Below, piece after piece: positions 1-6,162 of a DNA stretch of 10,324 bases. The translations under genes were made by a program, and so were the position numbers. This DNA comes from Candidatus Bathyarchaeota archaeon. Its GTDB lineage: Archaea; Thermoproteota; Bathyarchaeia; TCS64. The DNA is taken from positions 1 to 10,324 of the forward strand of contig CALGBN010000536.1 of NCBI GenBank assembly GCA_937877765.1. The letters are read 5' to 3'. Numbering within the stretch: the stretch's first letter is position 1; each line of letters opens with the position of its first letter. The notes under the pieces are model-generated. The model was given only the letters and a program-made list of their open reading frames with translations, ran no database searches and was not told the origin of the DNA.

Positions 1-426
1 TTGGAGAGTTTTAACCCAGTTATCTACGGTATGCCTTGCTGGACAGTCGGCGGGGTCTAGGCTGTGTATCTTTCGTAGGGTCATGGCTAGAATCCTTACA
101 GCTGTTTTGTGCTCAGATGGTTTTACTTGGTAGGTTGGGATTCCCTTGATCTCTGTTGTGAGTAGGTACTCTGTTGATGATTCTTTATGGTAGTAAACTG
201 GTTCGGGTGTGGGTACTCGTTGGTTGATCCATTTGAGCATCTGGTACTCGGAGTCTAACCTGTTCGTCTGATCGCTTCTAGTCTTCAGATAGAGCCTTGG
301 CTCTGATTCACTTGTCAATACATAGATTGTGGCTTGGCTCTCATTGTAGGGATGCTTAGAGAAAGTATATCCTGTGAGCCGTTCAGCTAGCTCATCAGGC
401 AACCTTGTAGAGAGTCCTTCGCCCAT
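1..426 (-). CDS. APH(3')-like aminoglycoside phosphotransferase-family kinase, N-terminal 142 residues (cut by window edge)
   Basis: The minus frame stays open from ATG at 426 to base 1, giving 142 residues; APH(3') enzymes are about 265, so roughly half is visible. The N-lobe of an eukaryotic-like small-molecule kinase can be read: LYLKT at 45-49 carries the candidate ATP-binding lysine K48, E60 is its likely salt-bridge partner, MLKWINQRVPTPEPVYY follows at 63-79, YLLTTEIKG at 87-95 is the hinge, and LRKIHSLDPADCP at 117-129 matches the family's 'LHSLxxxDCP' signature. The catalytic HGD loop and DFG-like Asp lie outside the window. The start overlaps the kinase gene before it by 32 bases, suggesting translational coupling; an in-frame TTG at 402 would cut the overlap to 8 bases and still leave a plausible N-terminus. 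Family assignment is confident. The substrate is unknown: archaeal members need not act on aminoglycosides and may phosphorylate a sugar or an amino alcohol. Confidence 0.85.
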   Translation of the reverse strand, partial: MGEGLSTRLPDELAERLTGYTFSKHPYNESQATIYVLTSESEPRLYLKTRSDQTNRLDSEYQMLKWINQRVPTPEPVYYHKESSTEYLLTTEIKGIPTYQVKPSEHKTAVRILAMTLRKIHSLDPADCPARHTVDNWVKTLQ

Positions 427-1498
427 AACCAGTATGAACCTTATAGTAGCCCTTCAATTCTTCGTCCAGCTCAGAGTCACCAGTATCTACACGTAATGGA
501 TGACCTCGTAAAGCAGCTAGCTTGTCCGGTGAAGCCACAATTATAATATTGTTTTTCCCTACTGCTCTGATAACCCGGGGGCTGATCTGTTGATTACCCC
601 TACCGAAAACAAATCCCTGTCCACCGATAACAGTCACAACTAGTCGTGTATCCTTATCATCAATGGTCTCCAGTATCTGCTCCTCGTTCACATCAGAAGC
701 CACCAATTCACGGTTCAATACAATATCCACACCCAAAAGCGTCTTCTCGACGCCTAAAATCTCCGCAATAGGCTCAACAGTGGTCCCGGGTCCAAGCACA
801 TAATAGACATCAGGGAGCATCTCGTCGGTTAGCTCGTTTGCTATCCCAATCTTGCTGGACTCATCAGTGAGTACGCTGGACTCTTTTCCGCCCTGAATGT
901 ATTCCTCCACGTATAGGGTCTTCATGTAGCCATAGAGCCTTGCTTGAAGAGTATTGTTTCTGAAGGCTTCCTCGTCGATGTCCATGACCTCCTCTAACTT
1001 GAAATCGATGCTGCCACCTTCGATAAACCGTTTCAGTAGCTCACCTGCTCCTCTCGGATCAACCGCGTAGACACCGGAATGAATCTTGACCCCAGTAGGG
1101 ATACCAAGAACCGGTATCTTGTCACCTACCACAGAGTAGATGTCACGTGCGGTACCGTCTCCTCCTGCGAAAACAAGCAAATCCAAGTCCTGTTCAAGCA
1201 TGAGTTCCGCCGCATGTTTTGTGTCCTCGGCGGTAGTATCATTCACCAGTTCACCGATGACGATTGGTTCTAGTCCGGCTTCACGTGCCTCGTTTTCACC
1301 CATCTCCTTGGGATACGTGTATAACTTGAAATCGAGACCCTTGAGCTCTTTCAGTGCCTCAACTGTACGCTGAGGCGACATAGGCACAGCTCCAAGCTCT
1401 AATGCTTTTTTTCTAATTTCTTCTCCGTCGCTGCCTTTTAGCCCGACTCTTCCCCCGATGCCAGCGTAGGGGTTGACGATTAAACCGACTCGCTTCAA
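395..1498 (-). CDS. ATP-NAD kinase / AcoX-family protein (COG3199 type)
   Basis: This 367-residue soluble protein belongs to the NAD kinase/diacylglycerol kinase fold. Visible motifs are the N-terminal nucleotide loop NPYAGIGG (9-16), the family signature GGDGTARD (112-119), the following GIPTGVKIHSGVYA (132-145), and a glycine-rich VIGGQGFVFGRG segment in the C-terminal half. The length suits the archaeal COG3199 group, which is longer than classical NAD kinase; an ATP-dependent kinase is likely, but NAD as substrate is an inference. Translation starts at TTG (1498-1496), since no ATG fits and NPYAGIGG must be included. It begins 2 bases after the M20 stop codon, with a GAGGA Shine-Dalgarno inside the end of that gene, so the two are almost certainly co-transcribed. 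Its 3' end overlaps the APH-like gene. Confidence 0.85.
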   Translation of the reverse strand: MKRVGLIVNPYAGIGGRVGLKGSDGEEIRKKALELGAVPMSPQRTVEALKELKGLDFKLYTYPKEMGENEAREAGLEPIVIGELVNDTTAEDTKHAAELMLEQDLDLLVFAGGDGTARDIYSVVGDKIPVLGIPTGVKIHSGVYAVDPRGAGELLKRFIEGGSIDFKLEEVMDIDEEAFRNNTLQARLYGYMKTLYVEEYIQGGKESSVLTDESSKIGIANELTDEMLPDVYYVLGPGTTVEPIAEILGVEKTLLGVDIVLNRELVASDVNEEQILETIDDKDTRLVVTVIGGQGFVFGRGNQQISPRVIRAVGKNNIIIVASPDKLAALRGHPLRVDTGDSELDEELKGYYKVHTGYGRRTLYKVA

Positions 1499-1500
1499 AG

Positions 1501-2754
1501 CTATTCCTCGTAGCCCACAAACCGCATTATCGTGAGCGCCAGTGTCTTCACAACAGTCTCAAGCTCATCGATGGGCACATACTCGTTGGCTCCATGAGCC
1601 ACACGGACATCACCGGGACCAAAAACCGTTGTAGGTGTCTCAGCTACTTTGATGAGGTGCCGTACATCAGAGGCATAAGTCATACCTTCGTGCATAGGCT
1701 CTTTCCCAGTCACGTCACGATACGCCTTTCCTATGGCTTGGACTATTGGGTGATCAACAGAGACCATTGAAGAAGCAAAACTGTATCCAACCCACTCGAC
1801 CTTTGGTCTGTGTTCACTGAGCCATGGATCACCGTCAGCGATCTCGTCAATTTTCTCTTCTAATTCGCGTCTAGCTGATTCCTCTTTTTCTCCAACTGCA
1901 ACTCCTATTCTGCCTTCGAATACGACGCTTTCGGCTACTGTGCCGGGCCATTCACCGCCATGTACAGTGCCGATGCTAATGGCGTAAGGTGACTCATAAC
2001 GATTGTACAACGGGTCTGTGAATCGCTTGTTTCGCTCCTTTTCCAGCTCCATTAAACCATTATAGACCACAATGAATTTCTCGATAGCGCTGATGCCCTC
2101 ATCCTTGACACAGGCATGAACAGGCTTACCGGGAACGATGATCTTGAAACTCATGGCTCCAGCGACCTCCGGCGCTACCTTGGTCTCGCTGGGCTCCATG
2201 ACGATACCGGCGTCCGCCTTGTATCCACGTAGGCATGTTGCTAAGGCTCCGCAGCCTCCGTCTTCCTCACCGATTACGCTCTCAAAGATGACCTTGCCCT
2301 TGAGCTTGACTGTATCCTTCACTGCTTTCAAGGCATAAAGGGCGCCTATCAGTGCTGCTTTCATGTCTGTGGTACCACGTCCGTAGAGTTTACCGTCTTT
2401 CAACGTAGCCTTCAAGGGGATTGTGTCCCAGTTCTCGATGTCTCCCGGTGCGACTGTGTCAATATGCCCACAGAGAATGATACTCTTACCATTATCTAGC
2501 CCAGTGATTCCTACTACGCCCAATCCCTCTTCTCGCTCATAGCTCATGCTAAAGTCGGGGTGTTTTCTGAGTTCAGTGAAATCTATTTCCCATTGATCAA
2601 CCGTTAAGCCTAATTCCTCTAGCTTAGCTGCCATGATCAGTTGTGCCTTGGATTCTTCACCTCCAAAGCTTGGAGTAGCGATAATTTCCTCTATAAAATC
2701 ATACATGGCATCAAAGTCGATTGCCTCTAGGACTCTTTTCTCGGCGGGGTTCAT
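1501..2754 (-). CDS. M20-family metallopeptidase/deacylase (ArgE/DapE/CPG2-like)
   Basis: A 417-residue cytosolic dinuclear-zinc amidohydrolase. The full M20 ligand set is visible: GHIDTV (H97, D99), GRGTTDMK with bridging D130, GEED with general base E163 and metal ligand E164, MEPSE with E187, and VAHGANEYV with H387. The stretch between about 200 and 310 is the lid/dimerisation domain; it includes a VHGGEWPGTVAE segment at 264-275. Such enzymes remove acyl groups from N-acylated amino acids or cleave dipeptides. The exact substrate (acetylornithine, succinyl-diaminopimelate, dipeptide) cannot be decided from these motifs, and no arginine or lysine biosynthesis genes are next to it. The ATG at 2754 lies 24 bases after the stop of a small membrane-protein ORF and the kinase gene follows after 2 bases, so it sits in the middle of a four-gene operon. 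Confidence 0.92.
   Translation of the reverse strand: MNPAEKRVLEAIDFDAMYDFIEEIIATPSFGGEESKAQLIMAAKLEELGLTVDQWEIDFTELRKHPDFSMSYEREEGLGVVGITGLDNGKSIILCGHIDTVAPGDIENWDTIPLKATLKDGKLYGRGTTDMKAALIGALYALKAVKDTVKLKGKVIFESVIGEEDGGCGALATCLRGYKADAGIVMEPSETKVAPEVAGAMSFKIIVPGKPVHACVKDEGISAIEKFIVVYNGLMELEKERNKRFTDPLYNRYESPYAISIGTVHGGEWPGTVAESVVFEGRIGVAVGEKEESARRELEEKIDEIADGDPWLSEHRPKVEWVGYSFASSMVSVDHPIVQAIGKAYRDVTGKEPMHEGMTYASDVRHLIKVAETPTTVFGPGDVRVAHGANEYVPIDELETVVKTLALTIMRFVGYEE
1505..1509 (-). promoter_or_regulatory. Shine-Dalgarno for the ATP-NAD/AcoX-family gene
   Basis: On the minus strand GAGGA lies 6 bases before the TTG start at 1498. It is made from the last codons of the upstream peptidase gene, which supports the TTG choice and coupled translation inside the operon. 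Confidence 0.6.
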
Positions 2755-2778
2755 GGATAGTTGGAGACATCTGGGGTT

Positions 2779-2916
2779 TTATTGTCTTCGCTGCCTGAGC
2801 CTCGGCAGTATCCATCCAATCAATAAACCAGCTAACATCAAAGCCCCCAGCAACGTAATAGCTCGATAGGTCTGGGTGTCGAACACTGGGCGGCTGAAAA
2901 ACGTGAACCAGTCCAT
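2779..2916 (-). CDS. Small single-span membrane protein, 45 residues, unknown function
   Basis: The frame runs from ATG 2916 to TAA 2779. The 45 residues have a clear layout: a short amphipathic N-terminus (MDWFTFFSRPVFDTQTYR), a hydrophobic span at about 19-37 (AITLLGALMLAGLLIGWIL), and a strongly basic tail PRLRQRRQ. By the positive-inside rule the C-terminus should be cytoplasmic. A TATA-like box CTTATTAC sits 23-30 bases before the ATG and there is no Shine-Dalgarno, as expected for a leaderless archaeal message. The M20 gene starts 24 bases downstream, so this ORF would be the first cistron of that operon. No family is recognised. Longer overlapping minus frames here encode no recognisable domain. 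Reality as a gene is inferred from composition and promoter placement. Confidence 0.6.
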   Translation of the reverse strand: MDWFTFFSRPVFDTQTYRAITLLGALMLAGLLIGWILPRLRQRRQ

Positions 2917-2938
2917 AATTTACTGAATAATTGAACTG

Positions 2939-2946
2939 GTAATAAG
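2939..2946 (-). promoter_or_regulatory. TATA-like box for the microprotein-M20-kinase operon
   Basis: CTTATTAC on the minus strand occupies positions -30 to -23 relative to the ATG at 2916, the spacing expected if transcription starts at or next to the start codon. It lies in the 84-base divergent gap shared with the dehydrogenase gene at 3001. Confidence 0.45.
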
Positions 2947-3000
2947 TGGTTGCACTGGAAAACATTAAGACCCTCAGAGACACCAGATTTCTGACAAGTC

Positions 3001-4026
3001 TTGAAGGCTATAATGAAGACACAGCCAAAACCCGGAGTAGAGGTAAAAGATATACCGAAACCAAGGTCAGCCCCAGATGAGGTACTCATCAAGGTAAAAT
3101 CAGCGGCAATATGCGGAAGCGACCTAGGAATATACCACTATACATCAGCGTATAGCAAGATGAAGCTCCCAGTTGTACTGGGGCACGAGTTCAGCGGCGA
3201 GATAATGGAGCTAGGCAAAGAAGTAACCGGCTACGAGAAAGGTGATAGAGTATTATCTGAGTCTGTGAAGGCTTGTGGTGTCTGTGAGTTCTGTAAGAAG
3301 GGCATGAGCAACCTCTGTGATGCTTCTACTTTGTTTGGTATTCACACTGATGGGGGATTCGCAGAGTACATCACTGTGCCATACAAGCTTCTCCACAAGA
3401 TACCAGACGGCATGACCTATGATCAAGCCGCGCTAGTAGAGCCTCTAAGCAACGCCGTCCACTTCGTCAGAGACCTCACCCCCTTCAAGATAGACGATTA
3501 CGTGGTAGTCCAAGGCTGTGGCCCCATCGGGTTATTCAGCGCCCAGCTATTCAAACTAGGAGGCGCAAGAGTACTCGTAACCGGACTCAGCGTCGATAAA
3601 CTCAGATTCGAGATAGCAGAAAAACTAGGCTTAGAAACCCTAAACATTGAGACGGAGAGCCTAGAGGAAAGAGTGATGAAAGATACCGGTGGTAAAGGCG
3701 CTGACACTGCCTTTGTTGCGGTCGGTGCCCCTCCAGCCATCAAACAAGCAACCCAGATAATCAAGAAACGCGGATTAGTAACAGTCATCGGCATCTTCGG
3801 AAAAGAGGTGCAACTGGATATGACGTGGGTTGTACGCCGAGAAATCAAGATACATGGAGCCTATGATGCGAAGCCAGTGAACTTCCCCCAGAGCATTGAC
3901 CTCATCAACCGGGGGCTAGTCGATGTGGATAGCGTCTTAACCCACAAGCTGAGTCTAGACCAAGCCGAGGAGGGATTCAAGGTAGCCCTTGATAAAACCG
4001 GGGGTAAGGTTGTTTTCAACCCCTAA
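3001..4026 (+). CDS. Zinc-dependent medium-chain alcohol/polyol dehydrogenase
   Basis: A 341-residue cytosolic MDR enzyme (COG1063 type, the group with threonine and sorbitol dehydrogenases) that oxidises a secondary alcohol with a nicotinamide coenzyme. Catalytic zinc ligands are visible: C38 in ICGSD, H62-E63 in GHEFSG, E147 in VEPLS. The structural zinc lobe is complete, with C92, C95, C98 and C106. The Rossmann loop is GCGPIG (172-177). At the end of the second strand of that fold the sequence is VTGLSVDK: a glycine stands where NAD-specific members usually have Asp, so NADP use is possible (inference). The TTG at 3001 is chosen because it gives the normal family N-terminus MKAIMKT; the ATG at 3013 would trim it. 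The substrate cannot be told. It is divergent from the M20 operon and followed by a T-tract. Confidence 0.9.
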   Translation: MKAIMKTQPKPGVEVKDIPKPRSAPDEVLIKVKSAAICGSDLGIYHYTSAYSKMKLPVVLGHEFSGEIMELGKEVTGYEKGDRVLSESVKACGVCEFCKKGMSNLCDASTLFGIHTDGGFAEYITVPYKLLHKIPDGMTYDQAALVEPLSNAVHFVRDLTPFKIDDYVVVQGCGPIGLFSAQLFKLGGARVLVTGLSVDKLRFEIAEKLGLETLNIETESLEERVMKDTGGKGADTAFVAVGAPPAIKQATQIIKKRGLVTVIGIFGKEVQLDMTWVVRREIKIHGAYDAKPVNFPQSIDLINRGLVDVDSVLTHKLSLDQAEEGFKVALDKTGGKVVFNP

Positions 4027-4038
4027 CCTAGGTTTTTT
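4025..4038 (+). terminator. Possible terminator after the dehydrogenase gene
   Basis: A perfect 10-base palindrome AACCTAGGTT that includes the end of the stop codon runs directly into six T residues. The stem is short, but a T-tract alone can be enough for archaeal termination. It separates the dehydrogenase from the next gene. Confidence 0.4.
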
Positions 4039-4071
4039 ACGCAACAGATAAGACCCAGTAAGGAATATTTT

Positions 4072-4076
4072 GGGAG
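4072..4076 (+). promoter_or_regulatory. Shine-Dalgarno deciding the TTG start of the YczE-like gene
   Basis: GGGAG lies 6 bases before the TTG at 4083. It supports this TTG over the first downstream ATG, which falls inside the first membrane segment. Confidence 0.6.
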
Positions 4077-4082
4077 AACGCC

Positions 4083-4742
4083 TTGACGGTAACTGATAAC
4101 TGGGTCTCATTCATCAAGAAACTGCCTAGCCTCTACTTTGGGCTATTCCTGTTCGCATTAGGTGCTGACATGATACTATACGCTGATCTCGGTATGAGCC
4201 CATGGGGCGTCTTCCAAGTAGGACTAATGAATATCACAGGGATGACCTTTGGACAGGCATCCCAGATAGTAGGATTAGGCGTACTGATTCTTGGATGGGT
4301 GCTCGGTTTCCCACCGGGATTCGGTACCGTGATGAACATGTACTTCATCGGCTACTTTATCGACAGAATAATCGAATGGGGGATACTGCCCCAATTCAAC
4401 AACGTCGCTCTACAGCTAGGTTTACTCATCGGGGGACTCGCCATGATAGGCGTAGCCAGCTACTTCTACCTGAGGCCCAAGCTAGGCGCTGGACCCAGAG
4501 ACGGTTTAATGATCGGCTTGGTCCAGAAACTCAACCGTCCCGTGGGTCAGGTAAGAGGGGGTATAGAAGTCACAGTCTTGGTGCTTGGCTACCTTTTAGG
4601 GGGTCCAGTAGGCATAGGCACAGTGATCAGTGCATTAACCACAGGCTACTTTGTCCAATACGCCTTCAAGCTAGGCAAATATGATCGAAACGCAAAACAC
4701 ATGAACCTCTACGAGTTAGCGAAAAAACTCACTACGAGTTAA
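4083..4742 (+). CDS. YczE/YyaS/YitT-type integral membrane protein with internal duplication
   Basis: A 219-residue protein with several hydrophobic segments (about 17-35, 60-76, 82-98, 108-130, 160-174, 178-195), placing it in the cytoplasmic membrane. The two halves repeat each other: residues 20-94 align with 118-192. LGMSPW (36-41) matches LGAGPRDG (134-141), and FPPGFGTVMNMYFIGYFID (76-94) matches GPVGIGTVISALTTGYFVQ (174-192). This layout and the GxGP-type loops fit the YczE group (COG2364), whose transport or signalling role is not established. The start is TTG with a good Shine-Dalgarno. The tail after 196 is short and charged, probably cytoplasmic. The acetyltransferase gene begins 37 bases downstream, so shared transcription is possible; a functional link is not shown. 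Confidence 0.85.
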   Translation: MTVTDNWVSFIKKLPSLYFGLFLFALGADMILYADLGMSPWGVFQVGLMNITGMTFGQASQIVGLGVLILGWVLGFPPGFGTVMNMYFIGYFIDRIIEWGILPQFNNVALQLGLLIGGLAMIGVASYFYLRPKLGAGPRDGLMIGLVQKLNRPVGQVRGGIEVTVLVLGYLLGGPVGIGTVISALTTGYFVQYAFKLGKYDRNAKHMNLYELAKKLTTS

Positions 4743-4779
4743 TGTTAAAGCCCTAAACATCAACCTCTACTGGATAATA

Positions 4780-5283
4780 ATGCCGAAGATCGATGGCTTA
4801 GAGTGGAAGATCAGAGTAGCAAAAGAGGAAGACATACCAGTCATAATGGACCTCTGCTACCAACTCAGCGTCTACGAGAAACTAGAGTTCAAAGGAACAC
4901 CCGAACTATACCGAAAATACGGGTTCAGCAAAGACAAGATCTATGATTGTTACCTTGTCGAAAACACAGGAGACATTGGACCACCATACCTCGGAGTAGC
5001 ACTATACTACTACACCTTCAGCACATTCGAGGCAAAACCCACACTATGGCTAGAAGACATATTCGTACCAGAAGAGTTCAGAGGCAACGGAATAGGCACA
5101 GCCCTACTGAAACAACTCTGCCAGACAGCAGTAGAGAAAGACTGTGGAAGAGTAGAGTGGACGGTAATAGACTGGAACGAGCCCAGCCGACAGTTCTACT
5201 TCAGCCTAGGCGCAAAAGCCATGGACGAGTGGACCACCTTCAGGATGATGCCTGAAGTGTTCAAGAAGTTAGCAGAAGGCTAA
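4780..5283 (+). CDS. GNAT acetyltransferase resembling spermidine/spermine N1-acetyltransferase (SSAT)
   Basis: A 167-residue soluble acetyltransferase using acetyl-CoA. Motif A with the pyrophosphate loop is LEDIFVPEEFRGNGIG (91-106). Motif B contains DWNEPSRQFYFSLGA (131-145). The spacing and wording match the SSAT branch of GNAT rather than the general family: ALYYYTF before motif A, LEDxFV, and WNEPSxxFY can all be aligned by eye to human SSAT1. The residues equivalent to its catalytic Glu and Tyr are E92 and Y140. Acetylation of a polyamine or diamine primary amine is therefore the best guess; thialysine-type amino acids are an alternative. The ATG at 4780 has no Shine-Dalgarno and no convincing promoter box of its own, so it may be read through from the membrane-protein gene. 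Confidence 0.85.
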   Translation: MPKIDGLEWKIRVAKEEDIPVIMDLCYQLSVYEKLEFKGTPELYRKYGFSKDKIYDCYLVENTGDIGPPYLGVALYYYTFSTFEAKPTLWLEDIFVPEEFRGNGIGTALLKQLCQTAVEKDCGRVEWTVIDWNEPSRQFYFSLGAKAMDEWTTFRMMPEVFKKLAEG

Positions 5284-5330
5284 GACTTCTTTTGTTCCCG
5301 GTTTGTGGATTCTGGTCTTTGTTTCAATAC
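5284..5330 (+). terminator. T-rich possible termination region between convergent genes
   Basis: Directly after the acetyltransferase stop codon the plus strand is pyrimidine-rich, with repeated short T runs (CTTCTTTTG, GGTTTG, CTTTGTTTC). No stem is visible. It lies between converging genes, where an archaeal T-tract terminator is expected. Weak evidence. Confidence 0.25.
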
Positions 5331-5342
5331 CCGTGTCGTGTA

Positions 5343-6077
5343 TTATTCTCTACCCCTTTCATAAGACTCTGTATTCTGCTTAGCAAGTGACGAAGCCGTA
5401 TTGATAGCAAGCCTTCCCTTCATAGATATTAAATAGCGGCCTCTAGATTTTTCTTGAACCACTAAACCTGCTTCTTGAAGGACATCCAAGTGGCTACTCA
5501 ATGTGCTTGGGCTGATATCCTTAAGAGACTCTTGGAAGTCGCTCGCATACATGCCACCCCAACTCAGCTCCTCTAATATCTTTATCCTGTGCTCATTTCC
5601 AAGGGCACTCATGACATTAGCGATCTGTCTGATATCTTCCCTACTGAGAGTGGTTGGTCGGTCTCGCCTCATCTTATCTTGAACGAAAACTGTGTTCTCG
5701 ACCTCCGAGGTTACGTTCTCTAGGATATCATTCACAAAGGCACTGATGTACTCTCCAAGGCGCTCTCCGAATGGTTCTCCTGGCCTCCATGCACGCCCAT
5801 ACATCTCGCCATATAGTCTACCATATCTCTCGTTTCGAGAGTTTCGTCTATCTTCTCTATTGGAGTATTCGTGTGCCTCTACTTGTTCGGGCTCAGCTTC
5901 TGGTTCAGATTCAGGTGCCTCTGGCTCTTGAGATTTTTCTATCTTTATCTCGACTGGCTCTTCTTCTGATGATTCCTCTATGGGTTCTAGTTCCTCTGAT
6001 ATTCGTATCAGTTGTTTCTTGAGCATGTTTACCTCCTCGCGGAGCTTCCTCATTTTCTCGTCTTGGTTTTCAGACAA
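5343..6077 (-). CDS. ArsR-like winged-helix regulator with N-terminal coiled coil and acidic linker
   Basis: A 244-residue probable transcription factor in three parts. Residues 1-32 are a heptad-like, charged helix suited to a coiled coil. Residues 33-70 are very acidic and low in complexity (many Glu, Pro and Ser), probably disordered; 71-150 hold a Tyr/Arg/Gly-rich stretch and further helix. Residues 156-225 form the winged helix: MSALGNEHRIKILEEL begins it, SPSTLSSHLDVLQEAGLV (189-206) is the recognition region, and EKSRGRYLIS (209-218) is the wing. No cysteine cluster is present, so metal sensing as in classical ArsR is not supported. The start is TTG with GAGGTG 10 bases upstream. Its own AT-rich promoter carries paired TATTCGAT boxes, making autoregulation plausible. 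The upstream hydrolase gene, 85 bases away on the same strand, may be another target. Confidence 0.85.
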   Translation of the reverse strand: MSENQDEKMRKLREEVNMLKKQLIRISEELEPIEESSEEEPVEIKIEKSQEPEAPESEPEAEPEQVEAHEYSNREDRRNSRNERYGRLYGEMYGRAWRPGEPFGERLGEYISAFVNDILENVTSEVENTVFVQDKMRRDRPTTLSREDIRQIANVMSALGNEHRIKILEELSWGGMYASDFQESLKDISPSTLSSHLDVLQEAGLVVQEKSRGRYLISMKGRLAINTASSLAKQNTESYERGRE

Positions 6078-6087
6078 CTCGTTTATT

Positions 6088-6093
6088 CACCTC
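6088..6093 (-). promoter_or_regulatory. Shine-Dalgarno for the winged-helix regulator
   Basis: GAGGTG on the minus strand lies 10 bases before the TTG start at 6077. It supports that start and implies a leadered message, unlike several neighbours. Confidence 0.55.
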
Positions 6094-6107
6094 AATTAAT
6101 CGCACAG

Positions 6108-6140
6108 TATTCGATTATTATCAAATTATATTCGATATAA
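6108..6140 (-). promoter_or_regulatory. Paired TATTCGAT boxes, candidate operator of the winged-helix gene
   Basis: TATTCGAT occurs at 6108-6115 and again at 6129-6136, offset by exactly 21 bp, two turns of B-DNA, so both face the same side. The second copy is embedded in a 15-base near-palindrome TTATATTCGATATAA (6126-6140) with 6-base arms around TCG. The pair sits between the TATA-like box and the start of the winged-helix gene, where a bound repressor would block initiation. Which protein binds is inference. Confidence 0.45.
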
Positions 6141-6144
6141 TGCG

Positions 6145-6152
6145 TTTATAAA
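6145..6152 (-). promoter_or_regulatory. TATA-like box for the winged-helix regulator
   Basis: TTTATAAA is a strong TATA-box match. With usual spacing, transcription would begin near 6120, inside the paired repeats and upstream of the GAGGTG ribosome site. A second TATA-like stretch (TTATATCG at 6133-6140) is an alternative. Confidence 0.45.
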
Positions 6153-6162
6153 TGTTGTTGAA

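Noticed and set aside
2711..3092. Two longer overlapping minus-strand frames (90 and 84 residues) upstream of the M20 gene
   Set aside because: They show no domain or membrane pattern, overlap the M20 or dehydrogenase starts, and share the region with the better-supported 45-residue frame, which has the correctly placed promoter box.
4202..4684. Long plus-strand frame of 160 residues inside the YczE-like gene
   Set aside because: Its composition is Arg-rich and low in hydrophobic order, as expected for a shifted reading of a membrane-protein gene; the overlapping frame has a clear family match and a ribosome-binding site.
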